Source: Oceanicola sp. D3 (GTDB taxonomy: Bacteria > Pseudomonadota > Alphaproteobacteria > Rhodobacterales > Rhodobacteraceae). Taken from it: a stretch of 64,000 bases of DNA. This document shows, piece after piece, positions 16,360 to 24,736 of this stretch; the stretch's first letter is position 1; each line of letters opens with the position of its first letter. The notes beneath the pieces were generated by a model, which saw only the letters and a list, made by a program, of their open reading frames with translations, ran no database searches and was not told the DNA's origin. The DNA lies in assembly GCF_006351965.1 (NCBI RefSeq), contig NZ_CP040932.1, positions 992,001 through 1,056,000 on the forward strand, written 5' to 3'. The translations under genes and the position numbers were made by a program.

Positions 16360-17448
16360 TCAGGCGCGGCAGGCGTCCATTTTGTCCCAGTCGAAGGCCA
16401 TGCCGTGGCCCGGTGCCTCGGGCGCGGTGACATGGCCTTCCACCACGGTCAGCGGGGTCTCGATGTAGTCGTTCAGCCCAAAGCTGTGGGTTTCCATGAA
16501 GCTGCGGTTGGGGCAGGCGGCGAGCAGGTGAACTGTGACGTCATGGGCGCCGTGGCTGGTGACGGGCAGATGATGGGCCTCGGCCAGCGCGGCGATTTTC
16601 ATGAAGCCGGTCACACCGCCACAGCCGGTGACGTCAGGCTCAGGGTAGCTGACGCCCTTGCTGTCGATCAGCGTCTTGAACTCCCAGAGCGTGCGCAGGT
16701 TTTCACCCGTGGCTAGCGGGATGCCCCCCTCGGAGAGAATGCGGGCGTGCCCAGCCGGGTCATCTGGCGGGATCGGCTCTTCAAACCACGTCAGGTCAAA
16801 CTCGCGGAAGGCGCGGGCGGCGCGAATGGCACCATCGACGGTGAACTTCATGTTGGCGTCGGTCATCAGCGGCATATCCGGGCCAAAGGCCTCTCGCATC
16901 GCCGCCATTCGGGCCACGTCCTCGCGCAGCGCATCGCGGCCGCACTTGATTTTAATGTGGCGGTGCCCGGCCTCGAAGTTGCGGTGGGTCTGCTCCACCA
17001 GCTCTTCCGGCGACAGATGCAGATCGACCCCGCCCATGTAGCAGGGCACACGTGCGTCATACCCACCAAGAAGCCGCCAGAGCGGCAGACCGGCGCGCTT
17101 GGCCTTCAAATCCCACAGCGCCATGTCGAGCGCGGAGAGGGCCATAACAGTCGGGCCGCCGCGCCCGCCGTAGTGGCAGGCCCACCAGAGATCCTTCCAG
17201 ATCGCTTCAATCACGTCGGCGTCGCGGCCCGCCACGCGCGGGGCCATCTCGCGGGTGAGAATATCGGCAATCGCGCCGCCGTTCACGCCGCAGGTATAGG
17301 TGTAGCCCACGCCCTCCGCGCCGTCAGAGTCGGTGACGCGGGCGATGATGACCTCGAAATTCTCCATCGCGCCGTGCATCGAGTCTTCGAGCACTTGCGG
17401 CAGTGGGATGATGTAGTGGTCGGCCTGAAGGCGGTCGATCTGGGCCAT
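16360..17448 (-). CDS. Mandelate racemase-subgroup enolase superfamily dehydratase
   Basis: A 362-residue enolase-superfamily enzyme. All expected residues can be counted: the KxK base pair Lys166/Lys168 (HIKIKCG), metal ligands Asp197, Glu223 and Glu249, and the His299-Asp272 dyad. This spacing is the mandelate racemase pattern shifted by two. Members of the subgroup dehydrate acid sugars (galactonate, fuconate, talarate and others). L-fuconate dehydratase itself is longer, so the substrate remains open. The gene is leftward, 12 bp upstream of the PhyH gene and 78 bp after dctM with a hairpin between. Confidence 0.88.
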   Translation of the reverse strand: MAQIDRLQADHYIIPLPQVLEDSMHGAMENFEVIIARVTDSDGAEGVGYTYTCGVNGGAIADILTREMAPRVAGRDADVIEAIWKDLWWACHYGGRGGPTVMALSALDMALWDLKAKRAGLPLWRLLGGYDARVPCYMGGVDLHLSPEELVEQTHRNFEAGHRHIKIKCGRDALREDVARMAAMREAFGPDMPLMTDANMKFTVDGAIRAARAFREFDLTWFEEPIPPDDPAGHARILSEGGIPLATGENLRTLWEFKTLIDSKGVSYPEPDVTGCGGVTGFMKIAALAEAHHLPVTSHGAHDVTVHLLAACPNRSFMETHSFGLNDYIETPLTVVEGHVTAPEAPGHGMAFDWDKMDACRA

Positions 17449-17484
17449 GGAATTGCAAGCTCCTTGCGGCCTGAAAAATGGAAG

Positions 17485-17513
17485 CGCCGGGGCGAGGCTT
17501 TGTCGCCCCGGCG
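17485..17513 (-). terminator. Hairpin with T-run after dctM
   Basis: A perfect 11-bp stem (17485-17495 with 17503-17513, CGCCGGGGCGA and complement) is followed on the minus strand by CTTCCATTTTTC. It sits between dctM and the enolase gene and looks like an intrinsic terminator or attenuator that lowers transcription into the catabolic genes. Confidence 0.65.
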
Positions 17514-17525
17514 TTTAGCAATGCC

Positions 17526-19118
17526 TCAGAGGAACACCGAGACGATCGGCGGCCAGATCAGCAGCACCGAGAGGGCCAGCAGCTGGAGGCAGATGAAGGG
17601 CAGGAAGCCACGGAAGATCGCCGTGAGGGTGATGTGCGACGGAGCCACGGACTTCAGGTAGAAGGCCGCAGGGCCGAAGGGTGGCGACAGGAAGCTGACC
17701 TGCATGTTCATACAGAACACCACACCAAACCAGATCGCCACGTGGCGCGGGTTCAGCTCGCCGAAGATGCCAATATCCTCAACCGGCAGCTTCAGCACGA
17801 TCGGCAGGAACACCGGCATGATCAGCAGCACGATGCCAACCCAATCCATGAACATCCCCATGATGAGGAAGATCAGCATCATCGCCAGGATCACGCCCAT
17901 TGTGGGCAGTTCGGCGGCAACGATCAGGTTGGCCACATAGGTCGGCCCGCCCGCGAGCGTGTAGGCCGCAGCAAGTGCGGCCGCACCGATGGTCACCCAG
18001 ATGATCGTGCCGGTGGACTTGAGCGTGCGCATCAGGCTGTCCCAGACGATATCGAAGGTCATCTCTCGGCGCAGGACGGAGATGGTGAACACCGCCACCA
18101 CGCCCATGCCGGCGGCCTCAGTGATGCCGGTGATGCCCATGTAGATCGAGCCGAGCACCACGCCGATGACGATGACCGGGGCGACGAGGCCCTTGCCCAT
18201 GTCCCAGCCCTCGCGGGTGCGTTCGCGGCCCACGAGGAAGACAGCGGCGCCGCAAAGTGCGAAGGCCAGCGCGATCCAGGGCATGTGATAGACCATACCG
18301 AGCGCGATCGGATCGACGCCTTCTGTCACGTAGCCCTCGCCGGTGGCCCAGAAGAACACCGCCCGCAGGAACAGCACGCCGGTGATCCAGAGGCCGAAAT
18401 AGGCGAGGAAGCCGAGGAAGCGCATGCCCTTTTCCTTGCCCACAACGGCGCCTTCTTCCTCGGGCGGCAGCGGGGCCAGCGAGGGGTTCAGGTTGGTGCG
18501 GATCAGGATGTAGACGATGAAGAAACTGGCCAGCATGAAGCCGGGCAGGAAGGAGGCGGTGAACAGCGCCTTGATCGAGGTTTCCGTCACCAGACCGTAA
18601 AAGATAAGCACGATCGACGGCGGGATCATGGTGCCGAGGCTGCCGCTGGCACAGATCGTGCCGATGGCGAGGTTCTGGTTGTAGCCGAGGCGGAGCATCT
18701 GCGGCAGGGCGATGAGGCCGAGCAGCACCACTTCGCCGCCGATGATCCCCGACATGGCGGCCATGATGACGGCCATGACAGAGGTGACGATGGCGATGCC
18801 GCCGCGCATCCGGGAGAGCCAGACGTTCAGCGAGTTATACATGTCCTTGGCAATGCCCGTTCGCTCCAGCAGGGCGGCCATGAATATGAACAAGGGTATC
18901 GAGATCAGAACGTAGTTCGTCATCTGCCGGTAGACGGCCTGACCAAGCACCGAAAACGGGCCCTTGCCGAAGTCGCGGAACAGGATGTCGACGTCGAATT
19001 TGAGGATCAGCGTCACCACCGCAAGGAAGGCGGAGGCAAAGCCGAGGGGCATGCCGATGGCAAGCAGGATGAACATGCCTGCAAGGACGAGCAGGCTGAG
19101 GGTGCCGATATCGACCAT
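17526..19118 (-). CDS. dctM: TRAP transporter large membrane subunit (DctM)
   Basis: A 530-residue membrane protein of the TRAP DctM family, the channel subunit driven by an ion gradient. Motifs include SIPLFIFMAALLERTGIA, GGEVVLLG and GTMIPPSIVLIFYG. It is about 100 residues longer than a typical DctM (about 430): an insertion around residues 205-310 (PPEEEGAVVGKEKG, then two extra hydrophobic segments) accounts for this. The ATG at 19118 lies 3 bp after the dctQ stop. Works with the small subunit and the periplasmic DctP encoded upstream. Confidence 0.92.
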   Translation of the reverse strand: MVDIGTLSLLVLAGMFILLAIGMPLGFASAFLAVVTLILKFDVDILFRDFGKGPFSVLGQAVYRQMTNYVLISIPLFIFMAALLERTGIAKDMYNSLNVWLSRMRGGIAIVTSVMAVIMAAMSGIIGGEVVLLGLIALPQMLRLGYNQNLAIGTICASGSLGTMIPPSIVLIFYGLVTETSIKALFTASFLPGFMLASFFIVYILIRTNLNPSLAPLPPEEEGAVVGKEKGMRFLGFLAYFGLWITGVLFLRAVFFWATGEGYVTEGVDPIALGMVYHMPWIALAFALCGAAVFLVGRERTREGWDMGKGLVAPVIVIGVVLGSIYMGITGITEAAGMGVVAVFTISVLRREMTFDIVWDSLMRTLKSTGTIIWVTIGAAALAAAYTLAGGPTYVANLIVAAELPTMGVILAMMLIFLIMGMFMDWVGIVLLIMPVFLPIVLKLPVEDIGIFGELNPRHVAIWFGVVFCMNMQVSFLSPPFGPAAFYLKSVAPSHITLTAIFRGFLPFICLQLLALSVLLIWPPIVSVFL

Positions 19119-19121
19119 GGA

Positions 19122-19934
19122 TCAGTCCTCCAGCGTCTTGCGGATGTTTTCGATTTCTTGCTCGTCAAGCTCGTCTGTGTGGTGCTCGGGGGCCTTGTTC
19201 CAATCCGCGATGAGGTTGGAGACGGCCTGAACGGCGACGAGACAGATGATGAACAGAATGGCGGCCTTCATGGTGCCCGGAATGGGCGGATCCCACGCGG
19301 TGCCGAAGGTCTCCATCCGCAGCAGGCGGGTCTTGGCATCGCCGTAGCCGCCCCAGACGAGGGCGAAGGTGAAGCCGAGGATGAGGCCGACCGAAACGCA
19401 ATCGGCGGTCTTCTGCGCCCAGCGGGGCATGATGTCGTAAATCACGTAGATGCGGATGTGGCTGCGCTGCTGCATGGCGTATTGCCCGGCAAACAGAAAG
19501 ACCACGCCCGCGATCCAGAGCGAAAGCTCGTTGGCCCAAAGCGTCGGCCGCGAGAAGACGTAGCGCGAGACCACCTCGTAAAACATGACGATGACGATCA
19601 GCGCGATCATGATCATCGCCATCCGCGAAGTCACAAGCGACAGAATGTCGAAAAACCCGCCAGGCTTGTCTTCGATAGCGCCAATGAAGTCCGAAAGGTA
19701 GATCGACCCGAAGAGAATGGCGCCAAGTAGGCTGCCAAGCATCGCCCAGACAATCGGCTTGCCTGCCGGGCGGATCATTTCATGCATGCCATAGGCGTCT
19801 TCGGAGATCAGGTTGTTGACCACCAGCCAGAGCCAGATCAGCAAGGTCGCGGCGGTAAAACCAATCGCGGCCATCCGCACCGGGCCTCGGAGCGATCCGA
19901 GCCAAACACTTTCTTTTTCGAGAATTTCCGACAC
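19122..19934 (-). CDS. dctQ: TRAP transporter small membrane subunit (DctQ), enlarged
   Basis: A 270-residue DctQ protein. The typical four-helix DctQ core is in the second half (VVSRYVFSRPTLWANELSLWIAGVVFLFAGQYAMQ near residues 130-165). The first about 110 residues add two hydrophobic segments not found in standard DctQ of 160-200 residues. The last 25 residues are acidic. GTG at 19932-19934 is preferred over an earlier TTG because GGGGAGG lies 7 bases upstream and the TTG would overlap it. Confidence 0.88.
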   Translation of the reverse strand: MSEILEKESVWLGSLRGPVRMAAIGFTAATLLIWLWLVVNNLISEDAYGMHEMIRPAGKPIVWAMLGSLLGAILFGSIYLSDFIGAIEDKPGGFFDILSLVTSRMAMIMIALIVIVMFYEVVSRYVFSRPTLWANELSLWIAGVVFLFAGQYAMQQRSHIRIYVIYDIMPRWAQKTADCVSVGLILGFTFALVWGGYGDAKTRLLRMETFGTAWDPPIPGTMKAAILFIICLVAVQAVSNLIADWNKAPEHHTDELDEQEIENIRKTLED

Positions 19935-19990
19935 GGCGCGCCTCCCCAAGCGGTCATGTTTCAGGTGCAGCGATTGTGCTGCGAAGGTGC

Positions 19991-20052
19991 GATGAGCCCC
20001 GGCGGGCGGGGCTCATCGGTGTGTCCGGGCGCACCTCGCAGCGCGCCCGGAC
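19991..20052 (-). promoter_or_regulatory. Tandem hairpins between dctP and dctQ
   Basis: Two perfect GC-rich hairpins follow the dctP stop: GATGAGCCCC with its complement (19991-20000, 20008-20017) and GTCCGGGCGC with its complement (20023-20032, 20043-20052). Such structures between a binding-protein gene and its permease genes usually protect the upstream mRNA or attenuate read-through, so that the binding protein is made in excess. Confidence 0.6.
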
Positions 20053-20059
20053 CAAACGA

Positions 20060-21076
20060 TTACTCGCTGATCAGGCCGAGCTGCGAGAGGTAGGCCTTGT
20101 GGCTTTCCAGCAGGGCAGCAGCCTCGGGCGAACGGGTGCCCCAGTCGTCCCATGCAACCTGAGCGGCCTTGCGGAACTCGGCGCGGTCTGCTTCGGACCA
20201 TGCGTGAAGAGTCACACCCTGCTCGGTGAGCATCGCAGCAGCTTCGGCGTTGGCCTTCTCGTTGGAGAGGGCGATCTGGAAGCTGAGCTTCTGCCATGCC
20301 GTGTCGATGATGCGGCGCTGCTGCTCGGTCATGCCGTCCCAGACATCCTTGTTACAGGCAAGGTGGTCAGAGGGCATGGAGTGGAAGCCCGGGTAGGTGG
20401 CGTGCTTCACGATGTCGTAGAGACCGAGGCCCACGTTGTTGGCCAGGCCCGAGGCGTCGGCACCGTCGATGATGCCGGTTTCCAGCGCGGTGAAGATCTC
20501 GGTGAAGTCCATCACGATCGGCGAAGCGCCGAGCTTTTCGAAGATCTCCGTTTCCATGCCCGGGGGCGAACGGAACTTCCAGCCTTTCAGGTCTTCGAAG
20601 CCGGCAATCGGCTTGGAAGACGAAAGGCTCTCCTGGCCGTAGATCGACCAACCGATAAGCTGCATGCCCTGGGCGTTGTAGAGCTCCTGCGCAGCGGCGT
20701 AGCCGTCACCGTAGTAGAGCCACGAGTACTGCTGCCACGGGGTGTCGTAGCCGCCCATGATGTCGCCGACAAACTGGAACGCCGGGTTCTTGCCGGTCTG
20801 GTAGGCACCGCCGGTGGCGTCGCAATCGACGATGCCGTTGATGGCGGCGTCGAAGGTCTCGGTCGTGGCAACCACGGACGAAGAGTAGAACATCTCGACG
20901 GTGATATCGCCGCCCGACATGGTCTGAACATCATCAATCCAGGTGGCCAGCGCCTGCCCGGTGGGGTGCTCGGTGGCGTAGTGGGTCTGAATCCGAAGCG
21001 TGATCGGCTCCGCGGACACGGCACCTGCCATGAGGGCAGCAGCGGTGGCCGTCGTGAAAACGGTCGAAAGTTTCAT
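20060..21076 (-). CDS. dctP: TRAP transporter substrate-binding protein (DctP)
   Basis: A 338-residue periplasmic solute receptor. Signal peptide MKLSTVFTTATAAALMAGAVSA, then EPITLRIQTHYATEHP. The conserved core contains GWKFRSPPGMETEIFEKLGASP, the segment with the family Arg that binds the substrate carboxylate, and ITALETGIIDGAD-like residues (IFTALETGIIDGADASG). The substrate is therefore probably a sugar acid or other carboxylate. ATG at 21074-21076 follows GGGAGGATAA. First gene of the TRAP operon and divergent from gntR; two operator palindromes lie upstream. Confidence 0.93.
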   Translation of the reverse strand: MKLSTVFTTATAAALMAGAVSAEPITLRIQTHYATEHPTGQALATWIDDVQTMSGGDITVEMFYSSSVVATTETFDAAINGIVDCDATGGAYQTGKNPAFQFVGDIMGGYDTPWQQYSWLYYGDGYAAAQELYNAQGMQLIGWSIYGQESLSSSKPIAGFEDLKGWKFRSPPGMETEIFEKLGASPIVMDFTEIFTALETGIIDGADASGLANNVGLGLYDIVKHATYPGFHSMPSDHLACNKDVWDGMTEQQRRIIDTAWQKLSFQIALSNEKANAEAAAMLTEQGVTLHAWSEADRAEFRKAAQVAWDDWGTRSPEAAALLESHKAYLSQLGLISE

Positions 21077-21157
21077 AGAGTTATCCTCCCTGCGCGGCCC
21101 TTTCCCTCCCCGGGATGAACCGCTTTTCATACGGCGCGTCCTCCAACGCGCGGCGAA

Positions 21158-21173
21158 AGATGGCATACCATCT
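21158..21173. promoter_or_regulatory. Operator-like palindrome AGATGGCATACCATCT
   Basis: AGATGG-cata-CCATCT at 21158-21173 shares the GG-N-ATACC core with the perfect palindrome 43 bp further right. It lies 82 bp upstream of dctP. It could be a second, weaker site for the same GntR regulator. Confidence 0.5.
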
Positions 21174-21215
21174 GGAGCGGGACGCTAGCCGAAGCGTGGT
21201 CGACAATCAACGACT

Positions 21216-21229
21216 TTTGGTATACCAAA
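21216..21229. promoter_or_regulatory. Operator palindrome TTTGGTATACCAAA (copy 2)
   Basis: The same perfect 14-bp palindrome as at 7500-7513, here in the 246-bp divergent region between dctP (start 21076) and the GntR gene (start 21323). The most likely ligand is the GntR protein encoded next to it, controlling its own gene, the TRAP operon and the distant xylD region. Confidence 0.72.
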
Positions 21230-21322
21230 TTTTCCGGAGAGGCACTTTTTTATGGTTGAACATTCGGCGTTTGCCCAAGTTCTGCCCGTGCCGTGGAGGG
21301 AATCGCGGGGAAGAGGCGGAAT

Positions 21323-22033
21323 ATGGCGGATAAACTGCTGCCGGAGCAGATCGCGAAGCGTTTGCGGCGTGAAATACTAAGGGGCGCGCTGCGTCCGGGC
21401 GCTTCCATAAAGGAGCGCGACAACGCCGCAGAACTGGGCGTAAGCCGCACGCCGATGCGCGAGGCGATTCGCATTCTGTCGCTGGAAGGTCTGGTCGAGC
21501 TGCGCCCCTCGCGCAGCCCCATCGTGGCCGACCCGACATGGAAAGAGGTCGTGGACAACCTCGAAGTGCTGAAGGCGCTGGAGCTGCTCTCCGGCGAGCT
21601 TGCCGTGGCGCATGCCACTGAGGCCGAGATAGATGCCGCCGCCGCTGTGCAGGCCCGGATGGAGGAACTCGCCCCAACCACCGACGAGATCGACCTGTTC
21701 GAAATCGACATGGAGTTTCACAGCGCCATCGTCCGCGCCTCCGGCAACCCGGCTCTGGCAGAAACCCACGGCACCTATCTCGCCAAGCTCTGGCGCGCGC
21801 GGTTTCTGGGCAGCCGGATCGGGCGCAGCCAGCAACGTGTGTTCGACGAGCACAACGGCATCATTCAGGGCCTGCGCGACCGCGACAAGCGCAAGGTCAA
21901 AGTCACCATTTCGGCCCACCTCGACGCGCTGCGCCGCCAGATCCGCCGACATTTCGATACCAACACCCGCGTCGGCGAGTTGCAGCCCGGCGCACCTGCA
22001 AATGCCCCGGAGCCCGCTCCCAACGTCAAGTGA
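21323..22033 (+). CDS. GntR family (FadR/FCD subfamily) transcriptional regulator
   Basis: A 236-residue regulator. The winged helix is at about residues 8-68 (EQIAKRLRREILRGALRPG, then SRTPMREAIRILSLEGLVE). The C-terminal FCD domain carries Asp/His metal-site candidates (DMEFHSAIV near residue 130). The ATG at 21323 follows GAAGAGGCG. FCD regulators usually sense organic or sugar acids, in keeping with the TRAP transporter and dehydratases. It sits between the divergent TRAP operon and the FAH hydrolase gene, with its likely operators immediately upstream. Confidence 0.92.
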   Translation: MADKLLPEQIAKRLRREILRGALRPGASIKERDNAAELGVSRTPMREAIRILSLEGLVELRPSRSPIVADPTWKEVVDNLEVLKALELLSGELAVAHATEAEIDAAAAVQARMEELAPTTDEIDLFEIDMEFHSAIVRASGNPALAETHGTYLAKLWRARFLGSRIGRSQQRVFDEHNGIIQGLRDRDKRKVKVTISAHLDALRRQIRRHFDTNTRVGELQPGAPANAPEPAPNVK

Positions 22034-22075
22034 CGGCCCCGGACAGTGAACACTCAACAAAGGAAATGAGACTCT

Positions 22076-22921
22076 ATGAAACTCTTGCGTTTTGGCCCCG
22101 CAGGCGCGGAAAAGCCCGGCATTCTCGACGGTGAAGGCAAGGTCCGCGACCTGTCCGGCAAAGTCGGCGAGCTTGCGGGCGAGGGCGTTTCACTCGAAGC
22201 GCTCAATGCGATCCGCGCGCTCGACGTGGCAAGCCTTCCGGTGGTCGAAGAGCCCGGCCGGATCGGCAGCTGCGTGGCCTCGGTGCCCAACTTCTTCTGC
22301 ATCGGCCTGAACTACACCAAACACGCCGAAGAGACCGGCGCGGAGCCGCCCAAGGAGCCGATCATCTTTTCGAAGGCGAGCAGCGCCTTGAGCGGCCCCT
22401 TCGACACGGTCGTCATCCCGCGCAACTCCGTCAAAAGCGACTGGGAAGTCGAGCTTGGCGTCGTGATCGGCAAAGAGGCCCTCTACGTCTCCGAGGCCGA
22501 TGCTCTGAGCTACGTGGCCGGATATTGCACCATCAACGATGTGTCCGAGCGCGAATTCCAGATCGAGAAGGGCGGCCAGTGGATCAAGGGCAAATCCGCC
22601 CCCACCTTCGGCCCGACCGGCCCCTACCTCGTTACCGCCGACGAAGTGGCAGACCCGCAAAAGCTGCGCGTTTCGCTCGATCTCAACGGCGAGACGGTGC
22701 AGGATTCCAACACCGATGACATGATCTTCACCGTGGCCGAAATCATCAGCTACATGAGCCGTTTCATGAAGCTCCAGCCCGGCGACATCATCGCCACCGG
22801 CACGCCCTCGGGCGTGGGCATGGGCATGAAGCCGCAGCGCTTCCTCAAGCCCGGCGACGTGATGGAGATCGAGGTGGAGGGCCTTGGCCGCCAGCGGCAG
22901 GAGACCGTGGCGGCAGAGTAA
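22076..22921 (+). CDS. Fumarylacetoacetate hydrolase family protein, diketo-deoxy sugar acid hydrolase-like
   Basis: A 281-residue FAH-fold enzyme. Motifs: NFFCIGLNYTKHAEE near residue 75, FSKASSALSGP, the metal-binding DWEVELGVV near residue 122 and GDIIATGTPSGVGMGMKP near residue 235. This branch includes 2,4-diketo-3-deoxy-L-fuconate hydrolase, which releases pyruvate and a hydroxy acid, and proteins misannotated as ureidoglycolate lyase. With the SDR at 11.1 kb it would form the last two steps of a non-phosphorylative sugar-acid route. Starts 42 bp after gntR with AAAGGAAA as ribosome site. Confidence 0.88.
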   Translation: MKLLRFGPAGAEKPGILDGEGKVRDLSGKVGELAGEGVSLEALNAIRALDVASLPVVEEPGRIGSCVASVPNFFCIGLNYTKHAEETGAEPPKEPIIFSKASSALSGPFDTVVIPRNSVKSDWEVELGVVIGKEALYVSEADALSYVAGYCTINDVSEREFQIEKGGQWIKGKSAPTFGPTGPYLVTADEVADPQKLRVSLDLNGETVQDSNTDDMIFTVAEIISYMSRFMKLQPGDIIATGTPSGVGMGMKPQRFLKPGDVMEIEVEGLGRQRQETVAAE

Positions 22922-22931
22922 GGGAACAGGG

Positions 22932-23888
22932 ATGGCACGAACGGAAAACCTGAATGCCATCCTCTATTTCGAGTCGGTGGCGCGGCGGGGCACGCTCTCC
23001 CGCGCTGCCGAAGAGCTTTCGGTGTCGCCCTCCGCCGTCAGCCAGCAGATCAAGCTCTTGGAGCAACAGCTCGGCGTAAAGCTGTTTCGCCGCGACGGGC
23101 GGCAACTGTCGCTTACCCTGGAGGGCGAGCAGCTTTATCAATCGGCGGGCACCGCGCTGCGGATGCTGAAGGATGCGCGGCAAAACCTCGGGCGCTCGCG
23201 GGAGACCCGGCGCTTGAACCTGCGCGTGGCGCCCAGCTTCGGCGTGCTCTGGCTCGGCCCCCGGCTCTCGCGCTTCGTCGAGAAGCACCCGGAGTGGGAG
23301 TTGCGCGTGGACGCCGCCCCCGACCCCACCGATTTTGACCGCGAAATCATGGATCTCGACATTCGCTACGGCACCGGCAACTGGGGTGGCATGCATGTGG
23401 AGCCTGTGGTGGACGATCACATTCTGCCGCTGGCAACGCCGGCCTATCTGGCCGCACTGGGGGGCAACCCGCTGGAGACGGGCCGGTTTATCGATTCCGC
23501 CCGCAACCTCTGCCAGTGGGACACATGGTTGCTGCGCAACGGCATCGAAACCCCCGCCAACCGCAAGAGCCTGCTGATGGACCGCTCGTCCATGGCGCTC
23601 CAACTGGCGCTGGACGGCATGGGCATTGTGCTGGAGTCGCTGGCCGTGGCGCGCGCCGAAGTGGCGGAGGGGCGGCTGGTGCCGGTCACGCCCGATCTGC
23701 CGGTGCTGCGGTTTCCTGCCCATTGGGCGATCTGCCCGAGCCGCTATCTGAACCGAAAAGCGGTGCAGATCTTCCTTGGATGGATCTCGGAAGAGGCCGA
23801 GCGGCATGGGCGCGAGGTGGAAGAAATCGTGTCGCGGCACCATTTGACGGTGGAAAGCTTCGAGAGCGCAACGGAACTGGCGGGGTAG
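22932..23888 (+). CDS. LysR family transcriptional regulator
   Basis: A 318-residue LTTR. The HTH is at about residues 10-60 (YFESVARRGTLSRAAEELSVSPSAVSQQI). The effector domain resembles the GcvA branch: LRVAPSFGVLWLGPRLSRF, DLDIRYGTGNW near residue 140, and ALQLALDGMGIVLESLAVA. It starts 10 bp after the FAH gene and is probably co-transcribed with gntR and that hydrolase. Its targets could be those genes or the SDR/transketolase operon convergent to it. Confidence 0.9.
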   Translation: MARTENLNAILYFESVARRGTLSRAAEELSVSPSAVSQQIKLLEQQLGVKLFRRDGRQLSLTLEGEQLYQSAGTALRMLKDARQNLGRSRETRRLNLRVAPSFGVLWLGPRLSRFVEKHPEWELRVDAAPDPTDFDREIMDLDIRYGTGNWGGMHVEPVVDDHILPLATPAYLAALGGNPLETGRFIDSARNLCQWDTWLLRNGIETPANRKSLLMDRSSMALQLALDGMGIVLESLAVARAEVAEGRLVPVTPDLPVLRFPAHWAICPSRYLNRKAVQIFLGWISEEAERHGREVEEIVSRHHLTVESFESATELAG

Positions 23889-23962
23889 GGGGCTGCTCAT
23901 CCGCCCTTCGAGGCGTCTTCGCAGGGGCGAAGAGACGGGCGAGCCCGTGGATGAGCCCCCCC
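23888..23962. terminator. Structured convergent terminator region
   Basis: GGGGCT(G)CTCATCC at 23889-23902 pairs with GGATGAGCCCC at 23949-23959 with one bulged base, enclosing a second stem built from CGTCTTCGC and GCGAAGAGACG. It lies between the convergent LysR and SDR genes and probably ends transcription from both sides. Confidence 0.5.
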
Positions 23963-23971
23963 AAGCAACCT

Positions 23972-24730
23972 TCAGTGAATCAGCGAACCGCCGTTCACAT
24001 CCACCTCCGAGCCGGTGACATAGGCCGCAAGGTCCGAGGCAAGGAACAGCGCACAGCCCGCCACGTCAGAGGCCTCCCCGGCGCGGCCCATCGGGATACC
24101 GTCAAGCACCATGGCCTTCATCTCGTTGGTCAGCTTGCCCGCCGTGATGTCGGTCGCAATGAAGCCGGGGCAAATGGCATTGGCCCGCACATTGTCGGGC
24201 GCGGCCTCGCGGGCCATCGCCTTGGTCAGCCCCAGTATCCCAGCCTTGGCCGCCGAGTAATGCGGCCCGCCAAAGATGCCGCCGCCGCGCTGAGCGGAGA
24301 CGGACGACATGTTGATGATCGAGCCGCTCTTGCGCCCTCGCATATGCGGCAGCGCGGCCTGGCTCATATAAAGCGTGCCGCGCAGGTTCACATCCAGCAC
24401 CGCGTCGTAGTTCTCGGGTGCGATCTCCATGAACTTCAGCGGCTGGGTGATCCCGGCGTTGTTCACCAAGATATCCACCGCGCCGAAACCCTCCAGAACC
24501 GCAGCAAAGGCTGCCTCGCAGGCCTCCTTGTCGGTCACATTGCAGGCCAGCCCGATGTGGCCCTCGCCGGGCAGGTCCGCCGCCGCACCCGCTGCCGCAT
24601 CGGCATCAAGGTCCAGCACGGCCACCCGGGCCCCATGCTCGGCAAAGAGCCGCGCGGTGGCCTTGCCAAGGCCGCGCGGAGAGGCGGCGCCGGTGATGAT
24701 GGCAGTTTTTCCGGTGAGAAGATCGGGCAT
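23972..24730 (-). CDS. SDR family oxidoreductase
   Basis: A 252-residue SDR with an unusual spaced cofactor loop (TGAASPRGLGKATA at about residues 14-27), NNAG near residue 91, the triad Ser/Tyr/Lys (MSSVSAQRG, YSAAK) and CPGFIATDIT. A FabG-like fold acting on a sugar, polyol or hydroxy acid is likely. It is the last gene of a leftward operon with an LtnD-like dehydrogenase and a split transketolase, and starts 6 bp after the preceding stop. Confidence 0.87.
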   Translation of the reverse strand: MPDLLTGKTAIITGAASPRGLGKATARLFAEHGARVAVLDLDADAAAGAAADLPGEGHIGLACNVTDKEACEAAFAAVLEGFGAVDILVNNAGITQPLKFMEIAPENYDAVLDVNLRGTLYMSQAALPHMRGRKSGSIINMSSVSAQRGGGIFGGPHYSAAKAGILGLTKAMAREAAPDNVRANAICPGFIATDITAGKLTNEMKAMVLDGIPMGRAGEASDVAGCALFLASDLAAYVTGSEVDVNGGSLIH

Positions 24731-24736
24731 TGGCGT

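Noticed and set aside
17478-19730. A 750-codon open frame on the plus strand opposite dctM and dctQ
   Set aside because: Its product is an unusual Asp/His/Glu/Gly-rich string caused by reading membrane-protein codons backwards. The TRAP genes on the other strand are clear.
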